Of a stretch of 64,000 nt of DNA, positions 21,981 to 36,385 are shown in pieces. This DNA comes from Parus major. Lineage: Eukaryota; Chordata; Aves; Passeriformes; Paridae. The translations under genes and the position numbers were made by a program. Position 1 is the stretch's first letter. Every line of letters starts with the position of its first letter. Where the stretch lies: assembly GCF_001522545.3 (NCBI RefSeq), contig NC_031774.1, forward strand, positions 51,986,269 through 52,050,268, written 5' to 3'. The notes under the pieces were generated by a model. The model made no database searches. It was not told the DNA's origin and saw nothing but the letters and a program-made list of their open reading frames with translations.

Positions 21981-24900
21981 TCATTTATTCTGTCTCTGGC
22001 TGTTGTTTACTGTGTTGCCACAGCTGTCCTCCTTCAAAGGGCCATTTCTCCCAGCCTGCTCTGGTGAATATCACACACTGGTTCCAATTAGGGAGTCTTG
22101 CTGGACTATAAACAGGCTGGAAGAGCATTCTGCTGCCCCTGTAATATATTCACTGAGCATGGTTGGCTGCTTACTAGCAGTGGCCACTGGCACACACTCA
22201 GAGGAGTCTTCTACCAATAGCTCCTGTGGCAAAATTGTGCCCTGAGCAAAAAACAGTGCTTTGGTTTTAGTCTGCTGCCTGGCCACAAGCACCATCTCCT
22301 TCCTTAAACATACTCACACAAAACTCATATAGACACATGGGTTAAAAATTTATTATTTAAACACTCGTCTCAGCTACAGTTTAAAGCCAAATGCCAAAAT
22401 GACTTCTGACTGTGCTGAGCACTCATGACAACTGTCACCTATTGGGTAACATTTTCTTTCCCAATTAGTGAAAGGTCATTTTATTGCTATAAAAATATGT
22501 ATTTTGATTTAGAGATCTGTTAAAGGCCTACAGAAATGCATCATACAAGTGATTGCACTGCTCTTTAAAAAAAAAATCCAGCTAAGTAAGTGCCCAAAGG
22601 GAAACAGTATCTATTTATATATCATAATTAGCATGGGTAGGAGAAAATGGTTTTCATACACATTTCATAAGCCATATGGAAGTGCATTGTGCAATTCTCT
22701 TCATCCTGCTATAAAACCCCAGCTTTCATCTCTAATGAGCCCAGGAAACTACTTTATTTATCTTCCCATATGACTTGACATTTACAATGGCATTTATTTA
22801 TAGGTGGTGTATTACACATAGCCAGGTAGTTTCACGAGGTTGCACGAACGTCTTCTGATAACAGTGTTAGTTCAATATGACAAATAGTACTTCTAAAAAC
22901 TAAGTAAATAAAATTTTCTGAGGTCAGTGTGGCTCAATTTTCTTTATCATGCAACCTCTGCTGATGCTGATGCCTGCCCCTCCTTTGAGGCAGAGCAGAC
23001 AGCCAAGATTAAAAAATACCAATTTTACGGAACATTTAGGAAAGGTGGTTCCTGAGCACAGCTGCTGTAACATTACCAGCTTTCTCTCTTTGCTACCATC
23101 AGTGTCTCCAGCACATCAGTGCACAACAGCCACCACTCTGGGCATGGGCTAGCTCAGTCCCACACTCACACACACTGCTGGCTCCCTACCCATCCATCCC
23201 ACCTGACTCTTCCACCATTTGACAGAAGACTTGCAATTTGCAGTGCAAAAGAACACAAACCACAGCATAGCAGGGGCTGGTCTGAGGCATTACTCCCTCC
23301 TCTGTTCCTGCAGGAGCCACCTGTGGTGTGCAGAGTCCCCAGGGACACCTGGGGAACTTCTGCCCTTTCTGCAGGGTAAGCCAAAACCTCCAGAGAGCTC
23401 ACAAACTCTCCTTGAGTGTGAGTATGATGGACAATAAAAATATAAAAAAAAAAGCAGGAATGTTTTGTTAGAGCTTGCTGAGAAACTTTGGGAACTGCTG
23501 ACCTGGAAATGAAGAGTTAAGAAACAAGAATGCCAGCAATTCCTTCTCTTTGAGCCTGGATCCTCCCTCTAAAATCCACTGAGAAATGACAGCGCTGGAC
23601 TAAAGGCCACAGGATTCACTGATGTGCTGATTTTAAGAGAGAGATGCACTAGAAAAAAGTGGTTTGCTAGGTGGGCTTTTCCAGGTGGACAGTCCTGGCT
23701 TCAGTGACATGCCTGGGTGACATATTCCTCACCTACTAATTGCTGTAAAGCAGGAAATGTATGTGTAATTACATCTTCATCAAGGATGTGGCAACAATTT
23801 GCCAACACACATTTTCAAATCCTGCATTTAATAGCTAATACAATCTTTAATAGAAGAAAACCTGGAAACCCCAATACAATGGGAAGAGGCAATGCATGGA
23901 GCATCCCAGAGGAAAGGCACAGTGAGTGGGGTGGCAGAGCCTCCTGCCCAACAGGAATTGGGGCACACAGGCTGCAAGTCCTGCATCTCCCAGGATGGCT
24001 TCACTTGCTGCTCAATCTTCTGTCTCCTGCTTGGGTTAAAAGCCAGGACAGGAGACCAAACAGGCAGGAGCACCAGGAAGGAAGGATATTTTGGGAATGG
24101 ACTAGAGGTAAGCAGGCTTGAGTGTGGCTCTAGCAAAATCATGCTTTCCCATGCTGTAGATTGAAACCCACAAGAGTAATTGCTGCCTTCCTGCATGACT
24201 TAGAAGAGGATGTGGCCACACCACCACGCTGATATCCTTGAAACACATAATAGCTTTCCTGTACCCACAATAATAGAGATGGCAAATAATGTCTGGGGAT
24301 TTCAAGAATTACTCATCAATGCAGGAAACACAGATTTCCACCCTAGTAAGGAAACGAATCCATAGTGATGGGAAGAGAGGTGAATCCCACTTCCTAGAGG
24401 GAAGATGGAAGAAATACAATGGAGCAGACACATATATTAGGCAGTTCAGGGGCATATTACAGAGGAAAAGTTAACTGTTTTTTTTAAAACTTTTTTTAAA
24501 GTTTTTTTAACCTTAAAAACTTTCGTTCATAAGTTTTTAAGGTTACCATGAAGTGAATGTTCACACCTGCTGGGCACTATTTGTCCTTGCTACCAGGGGC
24601 TGTCTCCTCTTGATATCCAATTTTAAAAACCCCTTTTGAATGGACCAGCTTGAAGGCTTCTCTACAGAGACGTTTATCATCTCTTCTCTGAGACTTTTCC
24701 TCACACCTCTCCACAAGCCTCCTGATGTCTCCCAACACTACCCAATGAGGCCCTGGGACCAAATTCTCCCAATTTTCTCAGCCTTCCAGAAGATGGGACA
24801 CACCAGGGCAAATGATGTATCAGCGCCCAGAAAAACCATCATTTGAGGTCAAGGAATTCAGTGCTATTTATCCAAGTAGTTTTTATCCAAATAGGACAGA

Positions 24901-27900
24901 GCACTTAAGCTGTAATAACTCTCATAATGGACTAATAAAAGAGGAAAACCTATTATTTAGCAGAAAAGCTGAGCTCTCAAAAGTACTCCTCTGAAATGGG
25001 AGGAGGTTATAACGAGCTCTTAGGTAGAACAATATTGGTCCTGGAGTCTTCAAGAGATTTTGAGCCCTATCCCAAAGGCATGAGGCCAACCCCCAAGTCC
25101 CACTGGCAAGAGCAGTGTATCTGAGAGCTCAACCAAGTGCACAGTTTAGAGAAAATAGCAGGATAAAGTTAACAGTACTATATCCTAGTTAACAGAGGGC
25201 TGTTTCCACTCTTTGGTTTCATTGCAGCCCCCTTTACAGTAATACTGTAAGAAGAGGTGAAAACCATCAGAGCTGTGGGACAAGGACTGTCATCTTCATG
25301 CTGCTGCACAGCAGACCCCTAGTCTCAGCCAAGGTCCCATCCCCAACTTCACTCATTGTGACACAGCCCCTTCACTATCTGCATGGGGCTGTACAGAACC
25401 AAAAACCTTGTCTGAAGCTACCCACTCCCCATGTTCAACATGTGGGGAGTGCCAGAGGTATTACAATGCCCCAAGAGAGGCATTCATTCCAGCAGGATCC
25501 TGGCAGCACGAGCTTGTGACAAGCTTGTGCAGACACTCCTGGACCACACCAGCTTTGAGGCAAGTGGGTGTGAAGGGAATGCCACCTGAAGAGGTCACAC
25601 TGCATTCAGAGGTGTCATTGCTGTCCTGCCTGGACATGAGTGGTTTGCAGTCTGAGCAGCATTGTGTCCCTCCACCAGGATGCAAAAAGACCCTTTGTAA
25701 GATTTACTGGAAAAGAGTTACTGCAAAAGAGGAAGAGACTCTTGCACATGTTGTGTGAGGTAGACCTGCTGCTGGAGCAGCCTTGGCAGCTTGCAAAGAT
25801 ATAGCAGGTAAGATACTCAGGTTAGTCCTGGAGCTGGCAAAAAAAATCCAGCATGAGTAGTAATCCAGATAACCAGAGCTGAATGTCAGTAAGGGAAACA
25901 CAGGAGGCTGCAGAAGCAGAGACTGATGTGGGAGAACAGCTTTCAAATATCTGCCATGCCTCTGGCCATGTTCAAAAATCTTCTGTAGGTCTTTGTTTAA
26001 CTGTCCAGCTCAGCATCCCATTCAGATCCATTAAAAATATCACCAAGACTAAAGTATTACTGTGGAATGCATGAACTGCCCAAGCTCCCATTTTTGTTTG
26101 ATTTGATTTCTCTACGAAGCTTCTCTCAAAGGGCTCAGATTGCATTTACTTGGGGAATATTTTGTCAGATCAGCATGTACAGCATGAAATCAATAGCAGC
26201 TTTTGAAGAAAGACCAGATTCATGCATTGTCCAGAACAACCTCTTCAGCCAGCTTTTCTTGGATGAAAATCACACTTCAGAAAAGGACAAATTCTACCTT
26301 CCTTCCACCTACCTCAAAACCTTCCCCTCAGTGTTCCCTGAAGACCACAGGCAGAACCCCATCTCATCATGTAACATTATCTTTGTATAAAAGCCTATTT
26401 CTGTACAAAATAACACTGCATCTATCCAGATATGATGTTATTCTTTCCAGTGTAATTTTCTACTTTCTCATATGAACAACTCTATACTGCAAGCTTCAGC
26501 TTATTATTCAAAATTATAAATTGCCCATTTTCATACATTTCAGTATAGCTTGAATTGAAAAGCAGATCCCTACTTTCAGTAGTACATGAGCAATTCTTCC
26601 ATGTTAATGTGCAAATTGTTATGAAGAGAATCAACACACAGCAGATTTATGCAATCTGTTTATCTCTCTACATACACAGAAATATCCTCTACAGGGGTGC
26701 TTTCCAGGCAGAAATGGAGGCAATACAATCTATAGTTTTTTGAGAGCAGATAACTGGAGTTGTGATGAATACACAGATAATTTCTTAATCAAAGGTTTGT
26801 ACGTCACACATGCACACAGTGCCCCCACACAGATGCTACTGCCATAACAACTGCTTTTGTTACACACTCTGTATCCAGCCTTTTGCCCAGTTTCAGCCCT
26901 TCAAAGAACAGTTTTCTGGAAATTCAACACTTTTCCTCCAGAGAGAGTGGGAAAATCAGGATATTTTGTTTGGCAACTCAACCTGTGAGGACTGGGACCC
27001 AAGAGCTGGTTGTGCTGATGTGTGAAATCTCCTTTCTCTTCCCATGCTCTGCCACAGTGTGGGCTTAGATGAGTCCCAACATGTGTTTTGGTCACAGTCC
27101 TTCTGCTAACTTTCTCTGCAAGGAAAACATCAGAAAATTCAGGCCATAAGAGCTCACAGCATTGTAGGAGCTTTAACATATTATGACAGAAATGCAAACA
27201 ATATGCAGAAGACTTTTCTGTCCTGACCAGGTCCATCAGGAATCTCAGTGTTCCTGATGTGCAGCTCCTAATGTAAAAAATTACTCAAAAACCAGAAAAC
27301 ATGCTATCATCTTACAATCTTTACTATGGGTACTTCCAGTATTCAGGACTGCAAAATTCTGAATTCTCTTAATTCCAAAGCTTTTGCTGTACAAATATAT
27401 GCAAGAGATGTCCAAAAGGACAAGGTGGATGTCAGCCACTCAGTGGCTGAGGTGGCTGCTCTCTGGAACCAGTGATAAGATATGTGGTCGGTTTTTTAGG
27501 TGTTTTACCTGAGTGTTATTGGGACAGCCTGTGAGGTATAGTGCAAGAGGTGTTCTCCTTTAGGACAGGCTGAGAAGTCACCAGGCCCAGAGGCAATGCC
27601 AGCTCTCCTCATAGCAGAGCTGTTTATCAGACTGCTGCTGCAGGAGGGAAGTCTCTGCCTACGTGTGTAAGATGAGAAACAACCAGCACTGCAATCAAGT
27701 GGGTGTCCATCTCCTTGATAAGGAGGGAACAGGAAGGGTTCCCAGGAGAAAGATGATACATGTCTGGCCATCTGGGGAGGATGCCAGAGGATGGCTGTGC
27801 TGTGGAAGGGAAGGGTGACTTAGCACCAGCACCAGGAAGGGAACCCAGAGCTGGTCTCTGAGAGAAGTTCTTTAAATATTGCCTCTGTCAGAGGTTCCTA

Positions 27901-30900
27901 ATAGGCATAAATCACAGCAAGAAGAGAAAGGAAGCCTCTCTGGTGGAGCATCCATGCAGGTTGTGACTCTAGCAAGCCTTTTGTACCTTCATTTCCATCT
28001 CTCATGAGTACAAACCATGGAGTTCTCAGGTGCAAGAACAGATTATTAACACCTGGCTGTGCTTGTGCTCTGACTTTCACCTTGCTTGGGTGACTGCAGC
28101 ATGAGGTGACTGGATAATAGAGCTATCCCAAACAAACCATAACATTCCATCTCCAAAGACACAACAAAACCACGCTCAGAGGCTGAAGCACTGTAACACA
28201 GTGTCTCAGCTCCCCCAGATACTCCTAGCCAAGGGCATGACACATGAGGTCAGCAAAGGTATCTCCTGGGGGCCTGGGTGTGGGTCTCCAGTACACAGCA
28301 CGAGCTGGGGGCAAGTGGCTGGACACAGGCAGAGCTACAGAAGGGATGTCAGAACTGTAAGTGAAGGCCAGGAAGACAAAGTCTTCAAGGTCAGATATGC
28401 CCAGCCTAGGATGTGTGGATCTATATTTGGCAGTGATGCAATCAGCTGGAAGCATATACTCATTTTCCCTTGAACCGTAGGCAAGGCAACGTCTGCCAGA
28501 GCTCACATGAGCACCATCAGTGACAGATGATATGTTGTCAATGTTCAGACCATCTGACTCTTCTGGGTTTCTCTTCTTTTTAATGCAGCTTCGTTTCTTT
28601 TGGAAAAACACAAGTGGAGAATGGGTTATTTCCTCCATCCCATATAGTACCAAGCATGGCAAGAAATGTTGTGGTGGATTCACAACGTGAGGCAGAGGTT
28701 TTTTTTTCCAGAAAGGATTTCTTCATCAACCTGCAAATTTTCAGTGCTGTCAGCTGCAGCTGTGCTAAGCACAGAAGCCAGTCTGAGGCCAGAATTCTGT
28801 TGAGGCTGAAGAGTCAGGTAACAGTGTGTGATAACAGCCAAAATTGAGTTACATAGCAGAAGAACATGGAGCAAGGAGAGCCCTGCCCTGCCCTCCACTG
28901 CCCCTCTGCCACAGGAACCACAGCCCTGCAGATACACCTTCACCAGTCCGTAACTGATCAGTCCCACAAACAGCATCTTGTCCTAAACTCAGCCCTGCCT
29001 TCAGTCACACCATCCAGAAAACAGAGCCTCTTGTTGAGCTGCTTGGCCAGAGCTCTTTCCTAGCCCTGATTTTAGCTCCCATCTACCCAGATCAAGGCAT
29101 TTTCTTTAAAGCAGAGGCATGTGTTTAGCACAGGACTAATCTCCCATCTGTCCTTCATGCAGCTGAATTAAAATAATGCCACTAATGAAGGTCATCAAGC
29201 ACCACTTACCATCTCTTATAGCCAGACCAAACTGTCTAAATGCTGCACTTTATGAAGATCAGTTGAGGGGGGAGCAGGAAGGAGATGACCACAGAACCAG
29301 AGAGTGTTCACATGCACTGCACAATGCTGGGGCAGAATGTCCCTGACTTACACCAAGCCAGAAATATGCTGAGCTGTGTCTGCTGGGGTCCTAAGAAACA
29401 ACTCCCATTGGGCATTGATCCTGATGGTACAGGATCAGCTGATGGACTGGAGATCATGGGGGTCAGCAGCCTCCATCCCCACAGGGTCTTGACAGATGTT
29501 TCTACTTGCTTACCTTTGACAACAACCCACCTAAGTCAAGAAGGAAAGGAAACAGAGGAATGAGCTGTGTTTGTGCAGCATGGAGAGCTGGTCATGGGGA
29601 GCTTGGAGCGTGCCCTGCTGAGGTCTGGGGCTCACTGCAAGAAGAAGTGAGCACAAGGCTACCTCTTAAAGACAGTGTCAGGGACATGCAGTGTTGGTCC
29701 CAGAGGGGACCTGCTAGCTCTGGAAAGCAGACTGAACTTTCACATTTATCACATGGAAGAAACAGAGAATTCATCAGTGGTGTGAACACTGAAATCCCCA
29801 ATGTGACTGCTCAGCTGTGAAGAGGAAGAAACCTCTGCAGTTGGAGCCCAGGTAGCAATTGCACATTTGGCTAAAAAAACTGCTCCCAGGAACTACCTAG
29901 AGAGATCATGATTGACAAACAGAGCTCAGAGGTACACAGGGAGCCTATGGCAGCTGAACATCCCTCAGACCAGCAGCTGCACAATTGCTGTCCTCAGCCT
30001 CCTTGGCATCATGGGCACTGTGTTTACCCTGCAGAGAGCCAAGACAGATGGCAATTTCATCAGCTCAGGAATGCCCTCTCAGCCCTTGGTCTCATGTTTC
30101 CTCTGCTTTCTCACTTTCCTTTCCTGTCCAACACGCTCTCTAGCCTGGATCTCTGTGGGGATGAGGCCATATCTGTGGGGAAGAGGCAATTTTGGTCCCC
30201 AGATAAGCCACCTTTCTTAGCACAAGCAGAGCTGTTCCGTGTCTCTGGCAGAGCAGTACATATATATATCATTGTGTCCCGGTCCAGCTGACATCACAAT
30301 GCGTGTCCAATAGGTCAGCCCATATCAAGCCAAAAATAAGGACATAAGCACTATTTTTATTGGCTTTCCTCCACACAGTTGGATTGTGTTTGCTTCACTT
30401 TGAGTTTGTTTGCTTTAACTTTTCCCTCATTACAAAAAAAACATTGGCAAGACAACTTTGAGCAATCTCAAGTCTCATTAACAATGGCTGGAAGAAATCA
30501 GATGCAAACAGCCTGTAGAGTTCTATAGTGTAAAACATGCAAGTTGGCTTAATATAATACAATACATATTTCTATACATAGACCTGGTTTTAGCTACACA
30601 AGTGATTTTGAGTCATTTTTTTCTGCATAGATTTAAGCACATAGATTATCTGGACAGGACTGGCCTTAAAAATCTTTGCTACAAGGTGCTGCCTGCTTTT
30701 TATCTCCAGTGCAAAGCACTTCCCTGGTTTCCACTGAAACATGCTTCCACTGCCAGCATAAATGGAATCAATCCAAGCCAAAAAATTCTTCAAGAAGTGA
30801 ACTATTAGGACCAGATTCACAGTAATAGCCCTGCAGAAACCACACTCTGCTCCCACCAACTAAAACCCCACTGCTGTTTCAGTGGGAGAAGAATTGCCCT

Positions 30901-33895
30901 CCTTCCTCCTTGGACCAACCATATATAGATGATCCCTCATGCCCAAGATCAGAGCTCAGTGATAAGTTCTTTTTCTCTCTGTGTACTGGGAAAAGGGGCT
31001 GTTGTGCATTTTACAGAGCAGGACATGTTACACAGATGTGGCCAGCCCTAGGACATGTGGTCTTGCAGCTGGTTTTTGAGCCCAGACCCAAAGGTCCCTG
31101 AGCACTCTTTGGCCACCAGGCCAGCTTAGATTTTCAACCAGTCTATGGCTACTAGTTTGGAAATGGAGCAAACTCTCCCATCACCCTCCCTTCTGACATC
31201 TGCTGTGCAACACTTGGGACATTGTGATGCAAAAGGCACTAGAAAGGAGATGCAAGATGTGACTTGGAAAGTCACAGTGTTGCATGTTGCTGGGGCATGG
31301 ACATGGCAGAGAGCATCCCTGCAGGAATTCTGCATCTCACATTCCTTCCCTGACCACCATGAATGGCTGGGTTTTGTTTGATTGTTTCTTCAACTGTTGA
31401 AGAAATGATATGCAGGGCAGTGCACATGAGGAATGGACAGCTCATGAATCATGCAAACCACTCTAATCACACTTCATGGATTGTTTCAGTTGTTCTGGAC
31501 CACAGCCACTCCAGGACTCTCATCAGACAATGCTGTTACCATATGCTGCCACCATTCTTGTTCATCTCCTCTCCTCCCAGCACCTCTATCATCATTCCTG
31601 ACCAGATGCATGATGGAATCTGTGTGAAAATGAAGTGTCAACCTGAAAGAGCCGTTCCTGCTCCAGCATGACGAAACACACCTCATCACCCTTTCAAAAG
31701 GACCTAGGGATAATATTTGCCTTCTGCTCTTGCTGCCCCACCTGCCTCTGCTGCCTACCTAGTGCCAGTCTTCACCTTTAAAAACAGTCATATCCAGGTA
31801 ATAACAGAAATGATGGACACAGGAATCAGAGAGGGTGTAACGATCCTTCAATATCTTGTTGGTGCAGCAGGACCACAGCTATGTCACAACAGGTCACTTC
31901 CCCTGTACTTTCCCCGTTACTCCATTGGAGTGGATAACTCCAATTTTTCTCTTTGTTTCAGTAAAACTGAAACAAGTTTCACTCAGTCCAGTTTCACTTC
32001 TCCATCTGAAAGTTTCCAACTTCAAACAATCAGTGAATCCTTAACACAGGATTTAACATCAAATTTTCCATTTTTCCTGACCATGTCTGTTCATGTTGAG
32101 CTGGGATGGCTGTGATACTCCCTGAGCTGCTGAACACAAGCTGAACCTGCATTTCAATCAACACAGATTAATTGGACAGAAAACACAGGGCAACTATTTG
32201 TGCTGGGAAAAGACCAGGATATGGAAGGTCAATAGGTCTTGAAACACTGTATTTTCCTACAGAAGATTGTCTCCAGGAAGTCAGTGCTTTGAGGCAGAAT
32301 TTTCTTCCTGAAGCTCCTTGGTGTATTCCAGAAAGGGGCAGGTCTTGGTGAAGGCTGAGTGTCACAGCCCTAGAGGTTTTACTTCATTTGTAAATTAGCT
32401 TTTGCAGACTGGAACAAGCAAGTTTTCAACCACCTTATGGAAAGGAAGTGATGTAGAAAGGTCACTGTGTCCTTGGCCAAGGAGAACAACTCAGCCAATG
32501 AACCCTGGAGGAAATAACCCAAATTCCACCCTATGCTCCAGGGCAGCTGGCCACTTCCTACTCTGGGCCTCAGGACCCACATAAAGAAACCCTACAGCTT
32601 TGGAACAATTTTGTTTCTGGGAGGTCCTGTGAATCTGGCTATTTAAATCACTTTCCTATATTCAAAGTCATCTGCATCTCACTCTGGAAAGCCTCCCTGG
32701 AACCCATGGGCTTTGCACTGCTGTAAGCCAACAGCAGGAGCCAGCCCCACATGGGACACACCAAGAGAGGGTGACTGTCACATGAGCAGCAGTCACAAAC
32801 ATGTGCATTCCCTACAACTCACAAATGGGTCATTTCCCCACCACAACAAAAATTACTGTTTTTACCATTAAGTAACCCCAGAAAATCATCTGTTTTCCTC
32901 AGCTATAATCTGCGTGTCATTTCCACAGACACACTTGCTCTCTGCCACCATGTTCCCCTCATGTATTGATATCTGAATTTGGGAAAAAAACATCTACAGG
33001 ATCTAAAGCTGGGGACCCTCTCTGTGCTCACAGCTTTAGATTCAAAACCTATCTGCTTGAAACTGAGTGAACAACCTCCAGGATTATCAGAAGGAAGAAG
33101 GAATGCCATTGTCATGGGTGCTTGGGCTATCCCCATGGGCTGTCCTCCAGACTGCATCTGGGACATGTCTGTTGTAAGGCAGCAGCCTCACCATCTGCTG
33201 CTCTGTGATTCTCATGAAACAAAATTCAAAACACTGGGGACGACAAGAAGGGAACCATCTGCCCTGAGATGAAAAGCTCAAATGTAATGTGTGGAAGAAG
33301 AAAGAGTGGGTCTGTCATATGCTTGGACAGACAGGTGTCAAAGACATAAGAAATCTGGCAGATCTGTCTCCTTTTGCAGCAGATTCAAGGATTCAAGATT
33401 TATGGAAGGCCATAAACCAGTTGGATGAGCCTTTGAGGAGCACAAAGCATCTGTATTGCCATTGCAGTGTGTCTCCATGCCCAGGAAGTGCCCTTCACTG
33501 GAGCAGGGACCAGCAAGCTCCCTCTGGATCAGGGTCTGCAGGGTGGCAGGCACAGACCCTGCAGCAAGGGCAGCCCTTGGATGCCTTCAAACAACCTGGA
33601 AGACACCCAAAGAGTCTGGGCCCTGTATCAGGTGTCACCAGCACCTGGCAGGCACCTTTCTGGCCTCCCTCATGGTGATTCACTGGGGAGGAACCAGCCC
33701 AGCTTGGCACCTCAGCATCCCCAGGGGTTCTGTGGGGGAGCAAGGGAGCAGAGGGGAGAGGCCTACTGAGATTTCCAAAAGGCATCTGGAAAGTTCTTGC
33801 CATAGGCTCAGAGAGAAAATGGAGAACAATAGGCTAGTGAGAGGTTCTCACAAGGACAAGTAACAGAGCAAAGATGGGAAATAAGGTGCAATTTT
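21981..33895. other. Intergenic region between the convergent genes, left part
   Basis: About 12 kb without a supported gene. The open frames are short, lack family motifs and overlap one another on both strands. I recognise no intact retroelement. The clearest structure is the AT-rich inverted repeat at 24508-24545. An unspliced or spliced non-coding RNA cannot be excluded from sequence alone. Confidence 0.5.
24508..24545. repeat. AT-rich perfect inverted repeat (15-bp arms, 8-nt loop)
   Basis: Arms TAACCTTAAAAACTT (24508-24522) and AAGTTTTTAAGGTTA (24531-24545) flank TCGTTCAT. The 35 bases to the left (24474-24508) are further T-runs and A-runs with repeated TTTAAA/AAAGTTTTTTT palindromic elements. 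The whole block could extrude as a cruciform or be the remains of a palindromic insertion. Confidence 0.8.
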
Positions 33896-34196
33896 CATAT
33901 TGGAGGGCTGTGCTGGGATGTCTGCAGAAACCTGGGCAAGGTGGACAGGCAGGTGACAGCTGTTGCAGATGACACCAGATGGCTCATGGCAGTAAAGGTG
34001 ACCTTATGATGCTTAGCAAACAGGTGTTCGAGTGGCAGAGGAGATTATGTAAAGGGAAGAAAAGTCTTGTTTTACATACAAAACAGGGAAGCCAAATGAG
34101 ACCCTGGGCACTAGGTAGCATCTCTAGCTCTGTAGAAATGTTATCTAATGCAAGGAAGAGAGAAGAAACCTCAGTTTAAATGTTCCTAAGGTGTTC
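33896..34196 (+). mobile_element. Decayed plus-strand CR1-type fragment left of the gap
   Basis: The phrase 'gcagatgacaccagatgg' near 33966-33983 resembles the CR1 reverse-transcriptase segment encoding the F-A-D-D-T block (here AVADDTRW-like). The surrounding sequence has the purine-rich character of the CR1 coding strand. It is heavily decayed with no open frame. The call is tentative and boundaries are approximate. Confidence 0.4.
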
Positions 34197-34256
34197 NNNN
34201 NNNNNNNNNNNNNNNNNNNNNNNNNNNNNNNNNNNNNNNNNNNNNNNNNNNNNNNN
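34197..34256. other. Assembly gap (60 N)
   Basis: Sixty undetermined bases, followed immediately by a run of seven or more G. The gap seems to fall inside a decayed CR1 copy and beside a G-run, which could explain the assembly break. The true length is unknown. Confidence 0.95.
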
Positions 34257-34329
34257 GGGGGGGAGTGAACAAATCTGGAGCAGAAATCATGTCATAATAA
34301 AACTCATGGCAGCTCTAGCTCAAAAATTG

Positions 34330-34540
34330 CGCTGTTTGGGTCCCTCCACCTTGAAGAGGTGATAGCAGAGAAGGCCCAGTACAGAGACATGGCAGAGCAT
34401 CTGGATGAGCAAGACAGGACTCTTCAGTCTGGAAATGGGCCAGCTGAGGATGGGAGTCTGCAGAATAGTGAAAGACTAAATAGGATGGAAAGAGGAAAAC
34501 TGTCTCTTCCCACACAAGAGGTATCAGATGAAGACAGTAG
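34330..34540 (+). mobile_element. Decayed plus-strand CR1-type fragment right of the gap
   Basis: 'ctcttcagtctggaaa.gggccagctgagga' near 34420 corresponds to the widespread CR1 block 'ttcagcctggagaagaggaggctgag', and 'aatagtgaa..actaaatagga' and 'ttcccacacaaga' resemble the blocks that follow it. The order relative to the fragment left of the gap is as in a single CR1 copy. Diverged; low-to-moderate confidence. Confidence 0.45.
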
Positions 34541-36017
34541 GTGCATAACCCAAAAACAGAAAACTGAACCTTTTTTTTGCACAAGGTGTAATTAGGCTGC
34601 AGCAGCTCCTGCTGCAGGATGCTGTAGTTATTAAAAACTCAGCTGAAAGCAGGAAAGGTCGGAGATGGAGAAGAGACAGGAGGAGCAAAACAACATTGAG
34701 TGCTCTCAAATACAGACACTGCTCTGGCTCAGGAAATGTGTAAGCTGAAGTGTTGGGGTATGGGAGAGTATAAGAGGGTGGATTGTGCCTCTCCCACCAC
34801 TCCAGATATCTCAGATCATCTATTCTTGCCACTGGCATGGGGAAGATGCTGGGCTGGAGAGATGTTTGGCTTGAGCTGTGTTGCCATCCTGCACCCACTC
34901 CCAGATGCCCCAGATGTTTGAGGTTTGAGGACTGGGTCATTTGGCTCCATACTATCTGAAATCTGTACTTATTTTAGTAATTTTGGTGTAGTGCCCAGAG
35001 ATTCAAGAGAAGCAGCGAGTGATGCTGTGAAAGGTCACTCTCAGACATTGCCAAACCTCATTTTCAATTCCCAAAGCAGTGTAAGAAGTCACACTGGTAA
35101 ATCAGCCTTCTCATATTTCTTCACAAAAATCATCTTCTGTTCTCTTTCTTCTTGTCATCCAACAGAAAAACAAAACAAAGATGATGCTATGTTAACTATA
35201 GAAAATGTCTTTACAAGAGACCCTTTATAAATTCCATAAATTGCATTTATTAATTCCAGTCAACTTTACCTCATAAAAAACCCCCAAATCTTTTTGCTCT
35301 AGACTTAATGGGAGCCTGGAGCTCTGCCTCATGTCCTTGTGTGCAGCTGGGACATGTGTTTATTCTTCAGTCATGTCAACAAGAACAAACATCCCGAGCA
35401 AGCACCACTTCTTGGTTCAATGATTTGAGAAAGCAGGGCCTTATGGGAAATTCCAGCCTTGCCTCAGCCTCTTGGGAGGCCTTGCTTCCTAGGAAGCAAT
35501 ACAAAAATGTAGGTCCTTGATGCCAGCATGCTTCAGACTGGGAAGGACTATTCAGTGACACAGGTAAATTCCTGTCCTTCAATTCTGCTCTTATCTGGTC
35601 CCTGGTAGGGACTTTGTCCCACATGGCGCGGGGTGAAAAAAAAAAAAGACTCCTGCCTTTGAGGAGATGCAAATCCCTCTAGTCTATTATGTTTTCCCTC
35701 TCTTTGTTTGCCCTTTCTCTCAGTACAACATGTTAATGTTACACAATTACAGATGTTCCTTCACCCCAGCCCTCTGCTCCATCCACCTCCCTGCTGCACC
35801 CTGCTTGGAAAGAAACTTGCCAAAGCTCACAGAGCCCTCACCTCCTGTTTATTTTCGGGCAGGTGAGAAGTGATGCTCCATTACACATAAGCACTCACAC
35901 AAGCTGTAAGTCAGTTTGGCCTGGCAATGGGGCTCACAGGATGATGACATTGCTGGAAGGGGGCTCTGGAAACCCCACTCCACCTTCCCATTCAAAGCAG
36001 GACCACTGCCAATACTA
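34541..36017. other. Intergenic, nothing recognised
   Basis: No gene or clear repeat was recognised. Open frames on both strands are short and lack motifs. Confidence 0.5.
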
Positions 36018-36385
36018 GTTCAGGTCATCCTGTGGTTTTGCCTAGAGAAGCCTTGAACAACCTTAAGCAGCAAGTCTGCCACCTCTCTGGGCTGAATCCT
36101 CTCCTAGGGAAGAAGTTTTCCCTTGATATTAAACCTGAACTTTCCAATCTACAACCTGTGCCCGTTTTCCCTTGGTGTATCACCTGCTGATACTGAGAAA
36201 ATTTTGACTCTGTCACCATCATAATGACCCTTCATGTGGGTTGCTGTCAAACTGTTCTTTGTTTTCCTTTTTGCCAGGTTAAGCAAGCCCAGCTTCTGTA
36301 ACCTCTGTTCATGGTCTAGAACCATCTGCTGAACCCTCTACTGACCACACATCCATTACTGGGACATGTAGTTCATATAGGCACG
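36018..36385 (-). mobile_element. Diverged CR1 fragment
   Basis: The plus strand shows degenerate versions of ordered CR1 reverse-complement blocks: 'gccttgaacaacctt', 'cctctctgggctgaat', 'ttaaacctgaactttcc', 'cagcttctgtaacctctgttcatgg' and 'ccctctactgacc'. The terminal ATTCTATG repeat is missing, so this is an internal or decayed minus-strand copy. Confidence 0.65.
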
